This document shows, one piece after another, positions 49,847-63,016 of a stretch of 64,000 bases of DNA. The notes below the pieces were generated by a model. The model worked only from the letters and a program-made list of their open reading frames with translations, searched no databases and was not told the DNA's origin. Source of the DNA: Corticium candelabrum (taxonomy: Eukaryota > Porifera > Homoscleromorpha > Homosclerophorida > Plakinidae); contig NC_085087.1 in assembly GCF_963422355.1 (NCBI RefSeq), positions 4,797,509-4,861,508 of the forward strand, given 5' to 3'. How positions within the stretch are numbered: position 1 is the stretch's first letter; the number at the start of each line of letters is the position of its first letter. Made by a program: the position numbers and the translations under genes.

Positions 49847-49915
<69 letters not shown>

Positions 49916-49936
49916 ACAATTTGAGCTTTATATAGT
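49339..49936. mobile_element. ~600-bp insertion in unit G's last exon, with (CA)n
   Basis: Comparison with the intact exon near 44030 shows that CTTCATTAGGTA is followed here by foreign DNA until TGTATTCGTGGACATGG. The insert has a GC-rich inverted segment GCCCGTCCTTCGTACGGGC at its left end and a (GACA)n(CA)n tract at its right end. Minus-strand frames inside (for example 49334-49657) are unidentified. Family unknown. Confidence 0.55.
49831..49908. repeat. (GACA)n/(CA)n microsatellite
   Basis: Compound simple repeat inside the insertion. Confidence 0.92.
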
Positions 49937-52900
49937 AGATGTATTCGTGGACATGGCTAGACTCCTCATTCGTTGGATTCGATGACTTCACTGCTCCATC
50001 AATAAACATAATTCTAGTTAGTATATATTGTAACTAGTTAATTATATATTTCAAATAGTTAATTGTAAAATTGTAACTAATTAATAATGTGTTGCAACTA
50101 GACAATTGTGCTATTTTAATAGTAAAATAATAATTATTTTATATAAAATATGCATTCCAACATAAACAAGAAATCATATATAGAAACAAATCTTTTAAAT
50201 ATATCTTATTATAGAGACGTAATTTTATGGATAAAGGAAATGATTGATCGGTTCCGTCTATATCTTATGACTGACTATTTGCAAACGTTTGCAGCTGGAG
50301 ATCGCTCCACCACCACTGAGGGGCTATCAAGACGTTTCCTGTACAAACTCGAATGGTCTTTCTTGTGTATTGGCGGAGTATCAAATTTGCTATCGAATGA
50401 AGTACAAAAATCCGATTGATCTAGACGAAACCATGACTTAAATTTTGCTGCAGATGAAGGTTTCAATAAACACATTATACGCCTCTGTAAGACACTTGCA
50501 CGAAGTCACAAATTTAACCAGGTCATGACGAACGCCGAACGCTATGGTCAACAACATCTATCATATGCCTGTATGCAAATGCATCATGGAGTGTCGCCAA
50601 TCTCAACGGATCCCTGATCGTTTCCTCGAAAGAAAACCTATCGTCTGGCTGTTAATCAGGTAACTTTGATGCGGTTATAAGTTGGACTGCGCCACGAAAA
50701 CGTTGTACGCTTGTTGTACGAGTTACGAGCCATGATTGATGGAGCGATGATGAAAAGACTTATGTTTTAGGCAACTAACTTAAGTCTCTTTGGATATCTA
50801 TATATCCTTAGATACTGTTCATCAAACAATAGGTTTTGATTCTGTCAATTAAAATACTATTTTTAATATAGTAATTATTTGGAGAATATATGTAAATACT
50901 TTGAATGTTGACTTGCTGCTTTGTGTGATGTGTTCTCTAATCCAACAATGTATGAAAACACGTAAATATAGCGTGCGTGCATGCAGAATACCACAACTTA
51001 CTTATAACATAAAATATAGTAATACAGAGAAAAAATACGATCGCCGCAATACTAAAAATAGAAATAATTGCATTCGCCCAAATTGGAAATCCTGAAAAGA
51101 GAAAGGTTGTAAAATATTAGTACCCCAAAGATTTAGTCATACATGGTTGCCTGATGAATTTGTATTGCTCTTTTCTTCTGCATTACTTTGTGTCGTTGCA
51201 CCAATCAAATTTGAAGAAACAGGAGATGATTCTGACGGTGTGAGAGTACCGAGCGTATTTGAGATACTAACAGGTGGAGTATTTAATTTAACGTTTTAAA
51301 GATTTAGAGCTCCTGCGAAGTGCAAACAAATATTTCAATTATTGCTTCTTCGTTCATATCAAGTCTTTAGTGTAAATTCAGCTAACTTTGAATTTGGAAC
51401 ACTAATGGTAACATTTGATTGTCCAAAACAATTTTGTGCCGCGAGGGACAGTAACTTTTTCGGCATCTTGGACGTTCTCAGACACGAAGTTGATGCATTT
51501 TTGGTCTATTTCAACAGAACTGTTGACGAGTTTGTTGGCTTGTTAAGCAATTTTCAGAGATGACTTGGGACTTCCGGTAACATTAAAACAAGCTTTCACA
51601 CAAGAATTTGATTCACTCAGAATAACGGATTGTTCTGAGATTGCGGGAAGATCTGTATGTATACAAAAATTAAATTCTATTAACAATAAATAGTAAGAGA
51701 AAATATATTTAATCAGGAGAGTTTTTCTTACGTCATAGGAAGAATTTATAACGTTTAGCCAAACATAATATCATAACAGCAGCAGAAATTCAAAATCAAA
51801 TTATTTGCAGCAAACTATCACAACTTGCATGCCTATTTTGAACTATGATTTAATCTATTAAGAATTAGCAAAGAAAATCAGAGTTATATTAATAAACATG
51901 TAGATAAAAGTTTTAGTTTTCTATTTAACATTAAAAACAGCAAAACAATTTAGCATGCATGTCTGGAAAAATAACATCCAAAATGAATGGTAAAACATAA
52001 AACCGTGCACTGAGACGGTCTTATTCAATTCTTTATTGAGATAGAATATTTTGGTTTATCGGAGCATTGCCCAAGACTATAAAATCAATCAAATGATGGT
52101 ATCCGTGGCAAACGTGTATCAAGTGCTTGCATGCATGACGTCCGGGTGCCAAAAATATTGGTTTTCGTCCACTCTAGAAACCGTTTGAGATACGTCTCTG
52201 ATAACTTAGGATAATATACATAACTGTGAGAGTTAATATAGTTATACTATTTTAAACATTAAAGTATTTTAATGTATAAATTAATTATTTATTAACAATT
52301 TATTGCTTTTACATATAATTTAGCTTACCACCCACACATAAAGTCGCCGTTTTGAATAAAAGCTTGTAGAATTAGGTAGCACAACTGTATATCTTAGGTG
52401 CACACCATCGTATTCCTTTGTAATACCATTTACTTTGAGAGTTTTGTAAAACGCCTTGAAGATTGTCCGATATGTTTTTCCGCTTGACGTTTTGACTGCT
52501 TTTCGCCACCGATAGGTAAAATGAGCTTCAAAGGTTTTAACAGTCCAACCGCTCTTTTAAGACGGTACAAATTTCTTTGAATTTTCTTGAGATTTATGTG
52601 ATAGGAATGAGATATTTAACCCAACAAGACTGTACAGCGTAATATTTTTCTCGTACAGCAAGACATCTATACACAAACTAGCTGATCAACATCAGTTAAG
52701 TTGTAACAAGTTAGTAAATTTCTAATTAATGCACGCTGCAGTCTCACTCTCTTACAAAATTGTGCAAATGCAGGCCAAGCATGTTCATGACGATTTACCT
52801 TTCCTATCAATTAGACAAAGTACTGTTTGCTCACTAGCGACTGACTCCAAAATAGCTGATACCCGAAATATTTGATACCCGAAAGACAAATAGATAATAG

Positions 52901-53347
52901 GTCAAGTGCTTGTCTAGCATTGCTGAGTCTAAACACAATATAGGCACAACATGACTGATAACCATAATACTACAATTAACAATACTTTAGAAAGAGAGAA
53001 CGTCTTACTCTAATATGTCACAACAAAATTTCGATAAAAATTTTCAATCTTCCCGCAAGTAGTCACATTTATCAGCACAGACTGCAGGTATTTGTGTCTT
53101 TGCGCGAGTCACACGAACGTGACGTGACATCTGTAAATCACATCACCTTTCAAATTTTCCCTACTTACATGTCAATTATTTTTATTGATATTATTTCTAC
53201 GGAAGTATATTAAGGTAACATAAGTTTGGTTCTAGTCGGAAAAATAGGTAACGGCTAGGCTAATGCTTTCCTGCGCTACTGCTTGTGTACATTAAACTCT
53301 TTATACAATGCTCTTTCGACTCAATTCAGTTGGGGCGTTACCATAGA

Positions 53348-55985
53348 TCGTATCCCGAATGTACGATGGCGGACGTTGTGATTTCGAAGCTCTTATGTTT
53401 CTTGCGCTGTAAGTTATCTTCGGTTTCTTTCGCAATCTTATATTGCTATGCAAAGATTTTTACGCAAAAGACGAAATTTCTGATGCTAAAAGCAACCTGT
53501 TTCAGGGCTCAATGAATTGGGCATCTGTTAGCCAGAGGTATGTAAAAAGAAAGACAACTAATACCAAAGCAAATAAAGCGATGGCAGATTTAGATGATAT
53601 TGTGAAAGCCCTGCAAGCTGCTAACACTGCTGGATTTTAACTGCCGTGGTTTGTGGCCAAAGATTTGAATCGTGTTCCAACCGTTGCTCCTGAGAACGTA
53701 GATTTCAGTCCGTCAGCCAAGGCTTGGTTTTGCGGGGGCGAGGCTAGAATTTATTAAAATATATCCGGGACCTTTTCGCCTTTCTAGGCGTGGTTGCGTT
53801 CGGAAATCTAATGGAAAGAAGGACCCTAGGACGAAGATCACTGTCTGTAGAAGATGTGCACGTAAAGGACAACATATTGGCTAAGTCTTATCCAATGAAA
53901 CTGACGAACTAATATGTCCGTCTTTATCAAGTGACTGCACGACAGTCTTTGGTCAGTGGGCAGCGTCTGGAAAGCCAACCAGTGGTCCTGTCTATGAAGT
54001 ACTGAAGAATGATAAGAAAAGATACAAGAATGCAGTAAGATGTCCAAAAAGACATACCGAAGAGATACGTTTAGATAGAATAGCCTGTCACATGTTTGGG
54101 GGCTCTAGCTCTCAATTTTGGAAGACAGTTGATATGCTGAAATCTTCAAAAATCTCACAAGCAACATCCATTAATGGGTTATCTAATGAAAGCGATATTC
54201 CACAACTCTGGAGAAGTCACTTTTCTGAGATGTATGACGTCTGGTACAAGTCAAAATAGACAATCACATTGTCTACACAGGGAGGTACCGTTTGGATCTG
54301 AGTTTGTAGTAGAAGCCGACATGGTTGAGAAAGTCATTCAGTCTCTGAGGGGCAATAATGTTCTCGGTTCGGACAATATCTGTGAGGAACACTTGATGTA
54401 CACACCAGATTGCGTCATTGCTCATATCCCAACTCTTTTCAGTTGTATGTTGATTCACGGCTATCTGCCCAACTCCATGACAGATGCGATTATAGTACTA
54501 ATAGTGAAAGATAAACTTGCCAGCAGATCTGATATGTCAAATTACAGTTGTATAACTCTGACTTCAACAATTTCTAAGATCTTGGAACTTGTGTTAGCGG
54601 ACATGTGTAAGTCTAATCTTTAGTCAAGCGATCTTCAATTTGGCTTTAAGAAAAAAACATAGTACAACTATGTGCTTATTTATAGTACGAGAGACTATAG
54701 AATATTTCAATATGAGAGGATATCTTGTATTTTCTTGTTTTATGGACGCCTCTAAAGCCTTTGACAGGATCAGTCGTGATAAATTGTTTGGCATCTTGGA
54801 AGATCGAGGTCTCAATCCATTAATTTTACGGTTACTGGAATACTGGTACACGTACAAAAATTGGAAAGGCAGAGTTAAGTGGGGACGATTCTTATCTGAT
54901 ACATTTGCTGTAACTACTGGTGTGCGACAAGGTGTTGTCCTTTCACCAATACTGTTTTCTATTTACATCGACGATCTATTGGTAAAGATTAATAACTTAA
55001 TAGGTCGGGATATGGTTGCAGTGTTGGAAAAGTTAATATAGGAGCAGTGGCATATGCTGATGACATCTGTCTCTTATCTGGCTCCTCGTGTGGCTTACGT
55101 CAAGTACTAAATATTTGTTCTAAATTTGCTGTTGAGAGGCACTTAGTGTTAATTCTTCTAAAACAAAATGTATTCGTTTTGTCTTCAGTAGAGCATCGTG
55201 GCTGTTAACGTTGCCACTACCTAAGCTGACTCTTGATGGGAATATCCTGGACTCTGTTCGAAGCTGGAAACATCTCGGGCATATTATGTGCGCTGATATG
55301 AAAGAGTCATTATCAATTGAGTTTGAAATGAAGAGGTTTTTGTCATCCCTCAACTCCTTTTGCCATCAATTTAAAGGAGCCACTCCGATTGTGTTATGTC
55401 GTTTATTACAAGCATTTCAGCCGTATTTGACGGGTGTCAGGTTTGGCGTTGCATTGACAGTCAACTACATAAAGTACGTGTAGCGTGGAATGATGCTATA
55501 CGAAAATTTTCAATGTCAGAAGAAGAGGATGTCATGTTGATACAATGATTTATTTCATCGTTCTTTTGCCTTTGTCCAAAATGCTGAGGAAACGAAAGCT
55601 ACAGTTTTTGTCTTCTCTAATTCAGTCTGAGAACAGTGTTATCGCGTACATTTCGTCTCTTATGTGTAGTTCTCAGCAGTCGTCCTTTTTTACTTCATGC
55701 AGGGAATGGGAATTGCATTACTGCCAAACCCACACCAGGGTACTGTCGAGACAGTCAATTGCTCATGACATTTGGAAGAACGTTGATTTATATCTATTTG
55801 AGTCTAGGCGCGAGGTTGTAAGCTTGGCGTACCATTGGTTGTTTGAACCAGCTAGAAGTAGTAAATCAGTACTAGAAGAATTGCTTTCAGTAGATTGATG
55901 CCACAGTAGTTATATTACTTGTTTATTTGTTTGTTTTTTCTGTGTTTTGCACCTTTAATTTTAATGAGTGCGACGTCAGTTTATA
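53348..55985 (+). mobile_element. Degraded LINE (CR1/L2/Jockey-like) retrotransposon
   Basis: Plus-strand remnants in order. About 53450-53760: ORF1-like segment with DLDDIVKALQAANTAGF and AKDLNRVP. About 53960-54260: WAASGKPTSGPVYEVLK then FWKTVDML. RT palm 54174-55041 with the FMDASKAFDRI motif, TTGVRQGVVLSPILF and IYIDDLL. YADD at 55053-55064 in another frame. Thumb to about 55898. Several stops and frameshifts; no apurinic endonuclease domain is seen between the ORF1-like part and RT, so it is internally deleted. It ends in a TTATAATAATA tail. It interrupts a spacer that elsewhere reads CCATAGCTAGTTAC; a short ATAG-like duplication is possible. Confidence 0.75.
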
Positions 55986-57939
55986 ATAATAGCTAGTTAC
56001 ATACGTACCGTTCTATCAGTTCTGGTCAAATTATTGTATGTGACATTGCAATCATCAGATCAGTGACGTAAACAAGATGTCTATATAAAGTCTTGAGAGC
56101 AAGACAACTTTAAACATTTAATTACAAAATAATTTTAGTAATTCAAAAAATAAAATTTATATGTATAAACAATCACATCATGCCGAGGGATAAAGGGCAA
56201 CTGCTTTTCGTGGTTGGTAAATAATTACAGCAGTTATGTTTATGTTAATTTACTACGCTTAGAATTGCGTTAGGTAAGTGTCTGTTTAATTAACATGGTA
56301 ATCTATAGTTAATTACAAAGCAAACGATTCTAAATCAAATTTAACGCTTTAATTTTTAATTTGCGCAAACCAGCAGATGCATTTTCTTAAATTTTTTGTA
56401 ACTGATATTTATGATATAATATCCAATATATTGTATCTGTAACGCTTACAATCGTGTTAGTTATGTATGACTGTATCGGCATTTTGTTGTATTAATCTAA
56501 TTTTAGATTTTAGGTCACCAGTATGCTTTATCCTGCGGGATTGCAAATTCTACCGCTATCGATATTTGTCACACAAAATGACAGTTTGCACAGCAAAATA
56601 CAGACAAAATCAACAATGATCGCTGTAGTCCAAAGTTTTACATTTTGATCAATAATAGCAAAGTTGTAAGTGGTATTTTGCTAAATTATTGAATATTAAT
56701 ATAAAGGAAATGATCTAATCTTTGTAGGTGCCACGTAGTTCAAACTGGTTCTTGTGTGATGGTGAAACTAAAGACATTATTGACGCTGTGAGACATTTGA
56801 CTTAAGAATTTGCTTTCTGATACGATTTTATTTCCAGGCAAGCATTCTGTACATTAATGTGACGTATCAGTCGCAGAGCGATTTAGTCTTGTGACTTTCC
56901 ATATACCTAACGCTTGCAATGACTTCGTACACTCAACTAGCCTCGTACCAGACTCTCTCGCGCCGGCGTTGTCGTGTTATACGGGAACCGGACCCGACGA
57001 CGCGAGAGGGTCTGGTACGAGGCTACACTCAACTGTCTGATTACTGTACGTTTGGTATGACGAAAAATTGACGACGATTAAAGACATGACCGTCGTCATG
57101 TGACAAAATCGTAGTTTGTGATGTGATTAAGTTAAATTGGATTGTATGTATGGTGTACACGTGACTGACAATGTGATATCGACAAACTCAACAGTAATGA
57201 GTTCTGTAAGGAAGTAGAAACATCGGTTGCTTAGATGTATATATTTGTTTTTGAAACTTATAAATTGCTATTGTTTTAGCAGTTCTAGTCATAAGAATAT
57301 TAACATTTTCAATTATATACGATACTTCATTTGACAAACGGATGATCACTAACAGGCATGCGAGCATTAGACCAGGTTTCACGTCTGTTTTTGTGGTTGG
57401 TAGCAACAAGGTATAGATCAGTATATATCAATTAAGTTTCCTTATGTGAAATGCGTTTGCTATTAAATCTTCTGTGTAACATTGCAACCTTAACCAGTTG
57501 ATTACCAGTTAAGTAATTCAAATCCAAATTTGACAAAGATTTAATTTGAATTTGCACATAACTGCATTTTCTTGTCGTTTTCTGCTAATTTTTTGTATAT
57601 AATGTGTGATTTTTAAGAATTATGGGAATTGTTATGTCCCTAATTCATGATTATTTTTAATTGCTTAATTATTTTGACTTTATTTGTATGTTCTACTTAA
57701 ATCGTCTTTTAGATTTTATGTACATAAATTTCAACGGTGCAAGCTCCTAATTTGCATTACATGTAAATTTTTCAGATTTTATTAAAATGCATGGAATCAT
57801 TTTATACTTTACTCACAAACCTAAGCTAAAACAGGTCTAAAACTAGCTCCTTTAAAGTTAATTAAACGGCTTTTTTGTCATCCAATAAAGTTGAAGTGAA
57901 AACATCGGTAGCAACAACATTGTTGCGCCAACCAAAAAA
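55986..57939. other. Intergenic spacer, continued beyond the LINE
   Basis: The displaced upstream region of unit G, including a TATATA-containing promoter-like block at about 56078-56100, then standard spacer up to unit H. It contains the 88-bp hAT MITE at 56938-57025. No gene recognised. Confidence 0.6.
56938..57025. mobile_element. 88-bp hAT-type MITE with 8-bp target duplication
   Basis: TAGCCTCGTACCAGAC ... GTCTGGTACGAGGCTA are perfect inverted termini, continuing with CTCTCGCG/CGCGAGAG. The flanks CACTCAAC (56930-56937 and 57026-57033) are an exact 8-bp duplication; paralogous spacers have one copy at this place. This is diagnostic of a non-autonomous hAT-like element, inserted recently. 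Confidence 0.88.
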
Positions 57940-60845
57940 TTAAACTACAGCACCGTAGGTTGGATTTTCCTGAATAGCAAAATCGGATGATTTAACCTAA
58001 GATGACTCCAACCTCACTTGCCTCACTTGATCTTCATTAGGTATGTATTTATTCATAGACATGGCTAGATTCCTCATTCATTGGATTCGATGACTTCACT
58101 GCTTCCTCACTAAACATAATTTTAGTTAGTATATATTGTAACTAGTTAATTATATATTGTAACTAGTTAATTATATATTGTAACTAGTTAATTATATATT
58201 GTAACTAGTTGTGGTGTTATTTCAATAGTAACATAATAATTATTTTATGTAAAATATGCATTTCAACAAAAGAAATAAATCATACATAGAAACACATCTT
58301 TGAAATACATATTTTTATAGAGATGTAATTTATGGATATAAGAAATGACATCAATCGGTTTCGTCTATATCTTATGACTGACACCTTGAAAAAGTTTGCA
58401 GCTGGAAATCTCTTCATCACCACTGACAGGCTATCAAGACGTTTCCTATAGAAACCCGAATGGTCTTTGGGGTGTAGTGGCGGAGTATCCAAAATTGCTA
58501 TTGAAAGAAGTCCAAAAATCTGATTGATCTAGACGAGACGATGACTTACATTTGGCTGCAGGTGACGGTTTGCATGAACACTTTATAAGCTTCTGGAAGA
58601 AACATTCACGAAGCCACAAAAATTAACCAGGTTATGACGAACGCCTACCTCAATGGTCAAGAACATCTAACGTAGGCCTGTACCGCAAACTCATCATAGA
58701 GTGCCGCCAATCTCAACGAATCCATAATCGTTTCCTCGAAAGAAAACATATCGTCTGGCTGTTAATCAGGTAACTTTTATGCGGTTATCAGTTGGGCTGC
58801 GCTACAAAAACCTTGTACGCTTGTTGTACTAGCTAGGAGCCATGACTGATCGAGCAATGATGAAAAGGCTTATGTTTTAGGCAACTCTCTTTGGATATCT
58901 ATATATCCTTAGGTGCAATTAATAAAACAATTGGTTCTGATTTTATCAATAATAATTAAAACATTATTTTTAATATACTAATTGTTTGGCGAATATGTGT
59001 AAATACTTTGAATGATGACTTGCTGCTTTGTGTGATGTATTCTCTAATCCAACAATATATTACAACACGTAAATATAGCGTGCATGCATGCAGAATACCA
59101 CAACTTACTTCAAACATAAAATATGATAAGGCAGAGTAAAAATATGATCGCCACAATACTAAAAATAGGAATAATTGCATATGTCCAAATGAGAAATCCT
59201 GAAAAGAAAAAATAGTTTTAAAATGTTTATTATTTTTGTTAAAACATTGTTACTTGATGAAGGTGTATTGATCTCTTCTTCTGCGGTACTTTGTGTCGTT
59301 GCACCGATATATGAAGAAGCAGGAGATGATTTTGACGGAGTGAGAGTACCGATCGCATTTGAAGTAATAATTGTGTAGTATTGGATATAACGTATTGATG
59401 ATTTATAGTACCTGCGATGTGCAAACGAATACTTTAGTTATGGGTTCTTATTTCATGCCAATTCTTTAGTGTAAAGTCAACTGACTTTAAACATTCGGAA
59501 CACTAATGATAACATTTGATTGTCCAAAGCAGTTTTCTGTTGCCACAGTAACTTTTTTGGACATCTTTGACGTTTTCAGGCACGAAGTAGACGCAGTTCT
59601 CGTCTATTTCAACAGAACTGTTGACGATTTTGTTGGCTTGTTGATCAACTTTGAGACAAGGTTTGGGACTTCCGTTAACATTGAAACAAGCTTTTACACG
59701 AAAATTTGATTCACTCAGAATAATAGTCGATTGTTCTGAGATTGTGGGAAAATCTGTATATGTGCAATAATTATATTCTTTTACTAATTACTAGTAAGAC
59801 AAAATATATTTAATCAAGGCGAATGTCATACGGTCATCAGATGGATTTACAACGACAGCCAAACGATAGCACCATTAAATCAGCAGAAGTTCTAAATCAA
59901 ATTATTTGCATAAATTATCACCCAATTTGCATGCCTAATTTAGACCATAATTTAATCTATTAAGAATTAGCAAAGAAAATTCTATTTCATATTAATTAAT
60001 TAAACAGTTTATATTAATAGAGATGTAGATAAAGTTAAGGTCATTTTATTAACAATGTAAAGAGCAGAATAATTTTTACTTAACGTATGTTAGAAGAAAA
60101 CAGCCTGCAATATCAGCTTGCATGTCTAGAAAGCATGCACATAATGAATGATAAAACGCAAAACTGTGCACAGAGACGGCCGTTTTCAACTGTTTACTGA
60201 GATAGAATTTTAGTGCCATCGTATCATTGCCTACTAATATAAAAACAATCAAATGATATTATCCATAGCAAACGTGTATCAAGAACGTGCATGCTGCATT
60301 ACGTGACGTCCGGGCAAAGCACTGCCAAAAGATTCTTTTTCGTGCACTCTGGAAACCCTTTAAGATATGACTCTGATAACTTAGGAAAATATATATAACA
60401 TTGAGAGTTAATGCAGTTATACTATTTTAAACATTAAAGTATTTCAATGTATAAATTAATCATTTATTAATTATTTATTGCTTTTAATTAAAATTTAGCT
60501 TACCAACGACACCTAAATTCGCCGTTTTTGAATGAAAGCTCGTAGAATTATTTAGCGCAACTGTATATCTTAGGCGCACACTATCGTATTTCTCTGTAAT
60601 ACCATATAGTATGAGCTTGTTGTGAAACATCTTGAAGATTGTCCAATATTTTTTCCGTTTGACGTTTTGACTGCTTTTTGCCACTGATAGGTAAACTTAG
60701 TTTTAAAAGCGTTGACGGTTCAAATGTATTTTGAAGACTGTAACTTGATTCTATTTCCTTGTATTCGGAATATATGTGGTACGAATGCGTTATCTGGTCC
60801 AACAAGACTGTACAGCGTAATATTCTTCTCGTACAGCAAGACATC
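57940..60845 (-). pseudogene. Unit H: receptor without signal exon, frameshifted
   Basis: Last exon from 57940 (4-bp insertion near 58050 breaks the tail frame), middle tail exons near 58350-58560 and 58680-58760, TM about 59108-59197, stalk about 59262-59411, Ig2 about 59480-59755 with an extra base near 59558, Ig1 60504-60845 with TGG-to-TGA near 60719 and a frameshift near 60648. Upstream of Ig1 the family sequence ends at 60871, where foreign repeat DNA begins; no signal exon remains. Confidence 0.75.
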
Positions 60846-60871
60846 TATACAGAAAGCAGCTGATCAATATT

Positions 60872-61030
60872 CAGTGGCGGATCTAGGGTAGAGGTTGTGG
60901 GGGTTGCAACCTTCCCCCTTTTGTTGGCCTCGGAGTTAAAGCACAAGGTCTTGAAGCCGCATTGTGGTCATTTCTAGTATTTAATTAAAAATAAATAAGC
61001 AGATTCTTGACGAAGTGACATCTGGCAGCG
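60872..61030. mobile_element. hAT-like transposon end (CAGTGGCGGATCTAGGG)
   Basis: CAGTGGCGGATCTAGGG is a common hAT terminal type. Family sequence of unit H stops exactly at its first base. No matching right terminus was found in the window, so it is truncated or rearranged. Confidence 0.45.
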
Positions 61031-61236
61031 AAACTCCAGACTCGTGACCAGGATATCTTTTTTGCGTAGGGAATGGTTCACTCAGTACGTAACTGAAAGA
61101 ATGAAGGCAACAAGGCAGGATATACACAACCTCTTTGACATCTGGTATCAAGACATTCTGCGACTCGCAGACATGATTAGATCTGTTAAATCTGTTCCAA
61201 GAGAAACGAACTTACATCGAAACCGGAGAAATACAC

Positions 61237-61600
61237 CTAATAGTAGTCGGAGTCCGATTGAACACTACAAACGATCCGTTGCGATACCTCTCGTAGACTT
61301 CCTACTTCTTCAGATGCGCAAACGATGTTGTAACCCCCTACCGCCATCACTGCAAGGAGCGTACAGTCGTTCAACGCCTGCAGAAGGATGGTGGAAACCG
61401 TGCATAGAGAAGAGCTTTCTGGTCCGTCGATCAAGCTGCTGCAGGTCCGTGCACTCCCAATGAATGACGCCAAAACCGTAAGTGAGAACCGGTAGTGCAA
61501 ACCCATTGATGGCTAGAATCTTGTTCTGACCATACAACTCAGTCCGGAGAACCATCTTCACTCTGCGGAAGTACTCACGACGGAGTATCTTCAGCATCAT
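61237..61600 (-). mobile_element. LINE reverse-transcriptase thumb fragment
   Basis: The minus strand reads EYFRRVKMVLRTELYGQNK, AINGFALPVLTYGFGVIHW, LDRRTRKLFSMHG and HHPSAGVERLY followed by DGGRGL. This is the well-known region after the RT palm in an invertebrate LINE family whose C-terminus resembles the 16176-16635 fragment. Frame continuity is lost after GGRGL. Confidence 0.65.
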
Positions 61601-61654
61601 GCTGTTATTATTATTACTAGCTTAATGGACCGTTCTCTGCATGGGCAGATTAGA

Positions 61655-61810
61655 CTACTAGTAAATGCTCGGTTAGCATTGTGTTTGGCGAGCGATGGTG
61701 TTTAGTCTTTGCCTATTCGCGTAACAATGGTTGCGTTACCTAGCAATAGTTTCTGTCAAACAAACGAGGGAAATCAGGAAATAGACTTTCAGTTACTCTT
61801 CTATAGTATT
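61655..61810 (+). repeat. Direct repeat, copy 1
   Basis: TACTAGTAAATGCTCGGTTAG... to CTCTTCTATAG. Matched at 63017-63178, and a diverged version lies near 62496-62610. Repeat unit of unknown class, possibly a SINE- or LTR-like sequence. Confidence 0.7.
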
Positions 61811-62495
61811 TTGCGTTCAGTTACCCGATTCAGGCGTTCAATTATCCGTTGATTACGGCTGTTGTGCAACTAAATAACTTCCATAGTCTGCGGTTGGGCA
61901 GCTGCTCAAATATCATCGTTTATCAGCTGTCTAGATGCATTAATTTGTAATTAATTTTGACTTTAGCGTACATTTTTAGCGTGTGTTGTAGGATAATTTC
62001 CTTTGCACTAATCTTGGTGTCCCACGTTTCCACAGAGGTCTAAATAAGCTGTTGTGAGCGAACTAAATCTACATATCTAGGAAGCCTACAACAACGCCTT
62101 GCTCCGTCAATCGTGGTGTAATCCGCATACTTTGTAAATCGCGCCTCTTGTGTGATACCATGCAACAGTTCATCATGCGCCGTAGAGGGTTTTTGGCTAA
62201 TCAAGAGCTCGAATTTCACAACTTCGCCTTCCCACCTTTCTTCAATCAATCATTTATTGTTCAGCTGAAACGTGAGTGAGCATCCTAGAAAGATGTCATG
62301 AAAGAAATTTGCGACTAAAATAACTATTTCTATATTTGGTACTTCTAATTAGGACAGAACATCGGATAACTGAACACCCAATTCGGATAATTGCTTGATT
62401 GAATTTGGTAACTGAACTCCGAGTTTGAATAAGTAAACGCAAAATACTATAGTTGTCTTCAATTGTTCGTTCACGCTTCAATCGTCTCACTCGTT

Positions 62496-62610
62496 TACTG
62501 AGATAGTCGCGTAACAATGATCGCATAGTCACGTGACAATAGTTGCGTAGCAATAATTTCTATCAAAGTAACGAGCGGAAACTCAAAAAACAGACCTTTC
62601 TCTTCTTTTA
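62496..62610 (+). repeat. Direct repeat, diverged copy
   Basis: Shares the GCGTAACAATG... GCGTAGCAATAATTTCT...ATCAAA arrangement with copies 1 and 2 but is more diverged. Confidence 0.45.
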
Positions 62611-62861
62611 GCTTTTACTTTTCATTCCGTTTGTCACGAATCAGTCTCCTTTTCTCTTTAGTTGCGTAAGAAAGCAAAATCCAGAGTCGTTTGACTCTTT
62701 TCGCCAAGAAATTACAATTTAGTCGACCCTTCAAAAGGGGTCCCATGCTTCAATTTTTAGCGCATATGTTACGGAGTCAAAATTGCATTCATCTGGCATT
62801 GTCGTGTTGTTGATTTGTCTTTCTTTTTTGCCGTAAATCCATATGATAAGTGCTGACGTAC

Positions 62862-63016
62862 GTATATAAATATATAAATATATAAATATATAAATATATA
62901 AATATATAAATATATAAATATATAAATATATAAATATATAAATATATAAATATATAAATATATAAATATATAAATATATAAATATATAAATATATAAATA
63001 TATAAATATATAAATA
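62862..63016 (+). repeat. (TATAAATA)n 8-bp satellite
   Basis: About 19 tandem copies of an 8-bp unit, giving an artificial Tyr/Ile/Phe open frame on the minus strand. It ends exactly where direct-repeat copy 2 starts. Confidence 0.93.

Larger units (their letters stand above)
49237..52920 (-). pseudogene. Unit G: receptor with interrupted tail exon and frameshifts
   Basis: All exon types are recognisable: last exon (49237-49338 plus 49937 to about 50002), middle tail exons near 50280-50450 and 50580-50650, TM about 51002-51092, stalk about 51150-51310, Ig2 about 51382-51650, Ig1 about 52329-52670, and signal exon ending at ATG 52920. The last exon is split by a ~600-bp insertion. Ig2 carries a 4-bp insertion near 51444, Ig1 has lost a T in a run near 52354, and the signal exon has a local duplication of GATACCCGAAA (52858-52885). 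A LINE separates the 5' end from its upstream region. Confidence 0.72.

Noticed and set aside
61044..61463. 139-codon plus-strand frame
   Set aside because: It lies opposite the minus-strand LINE thumb fragment, which has recognisable motifs.
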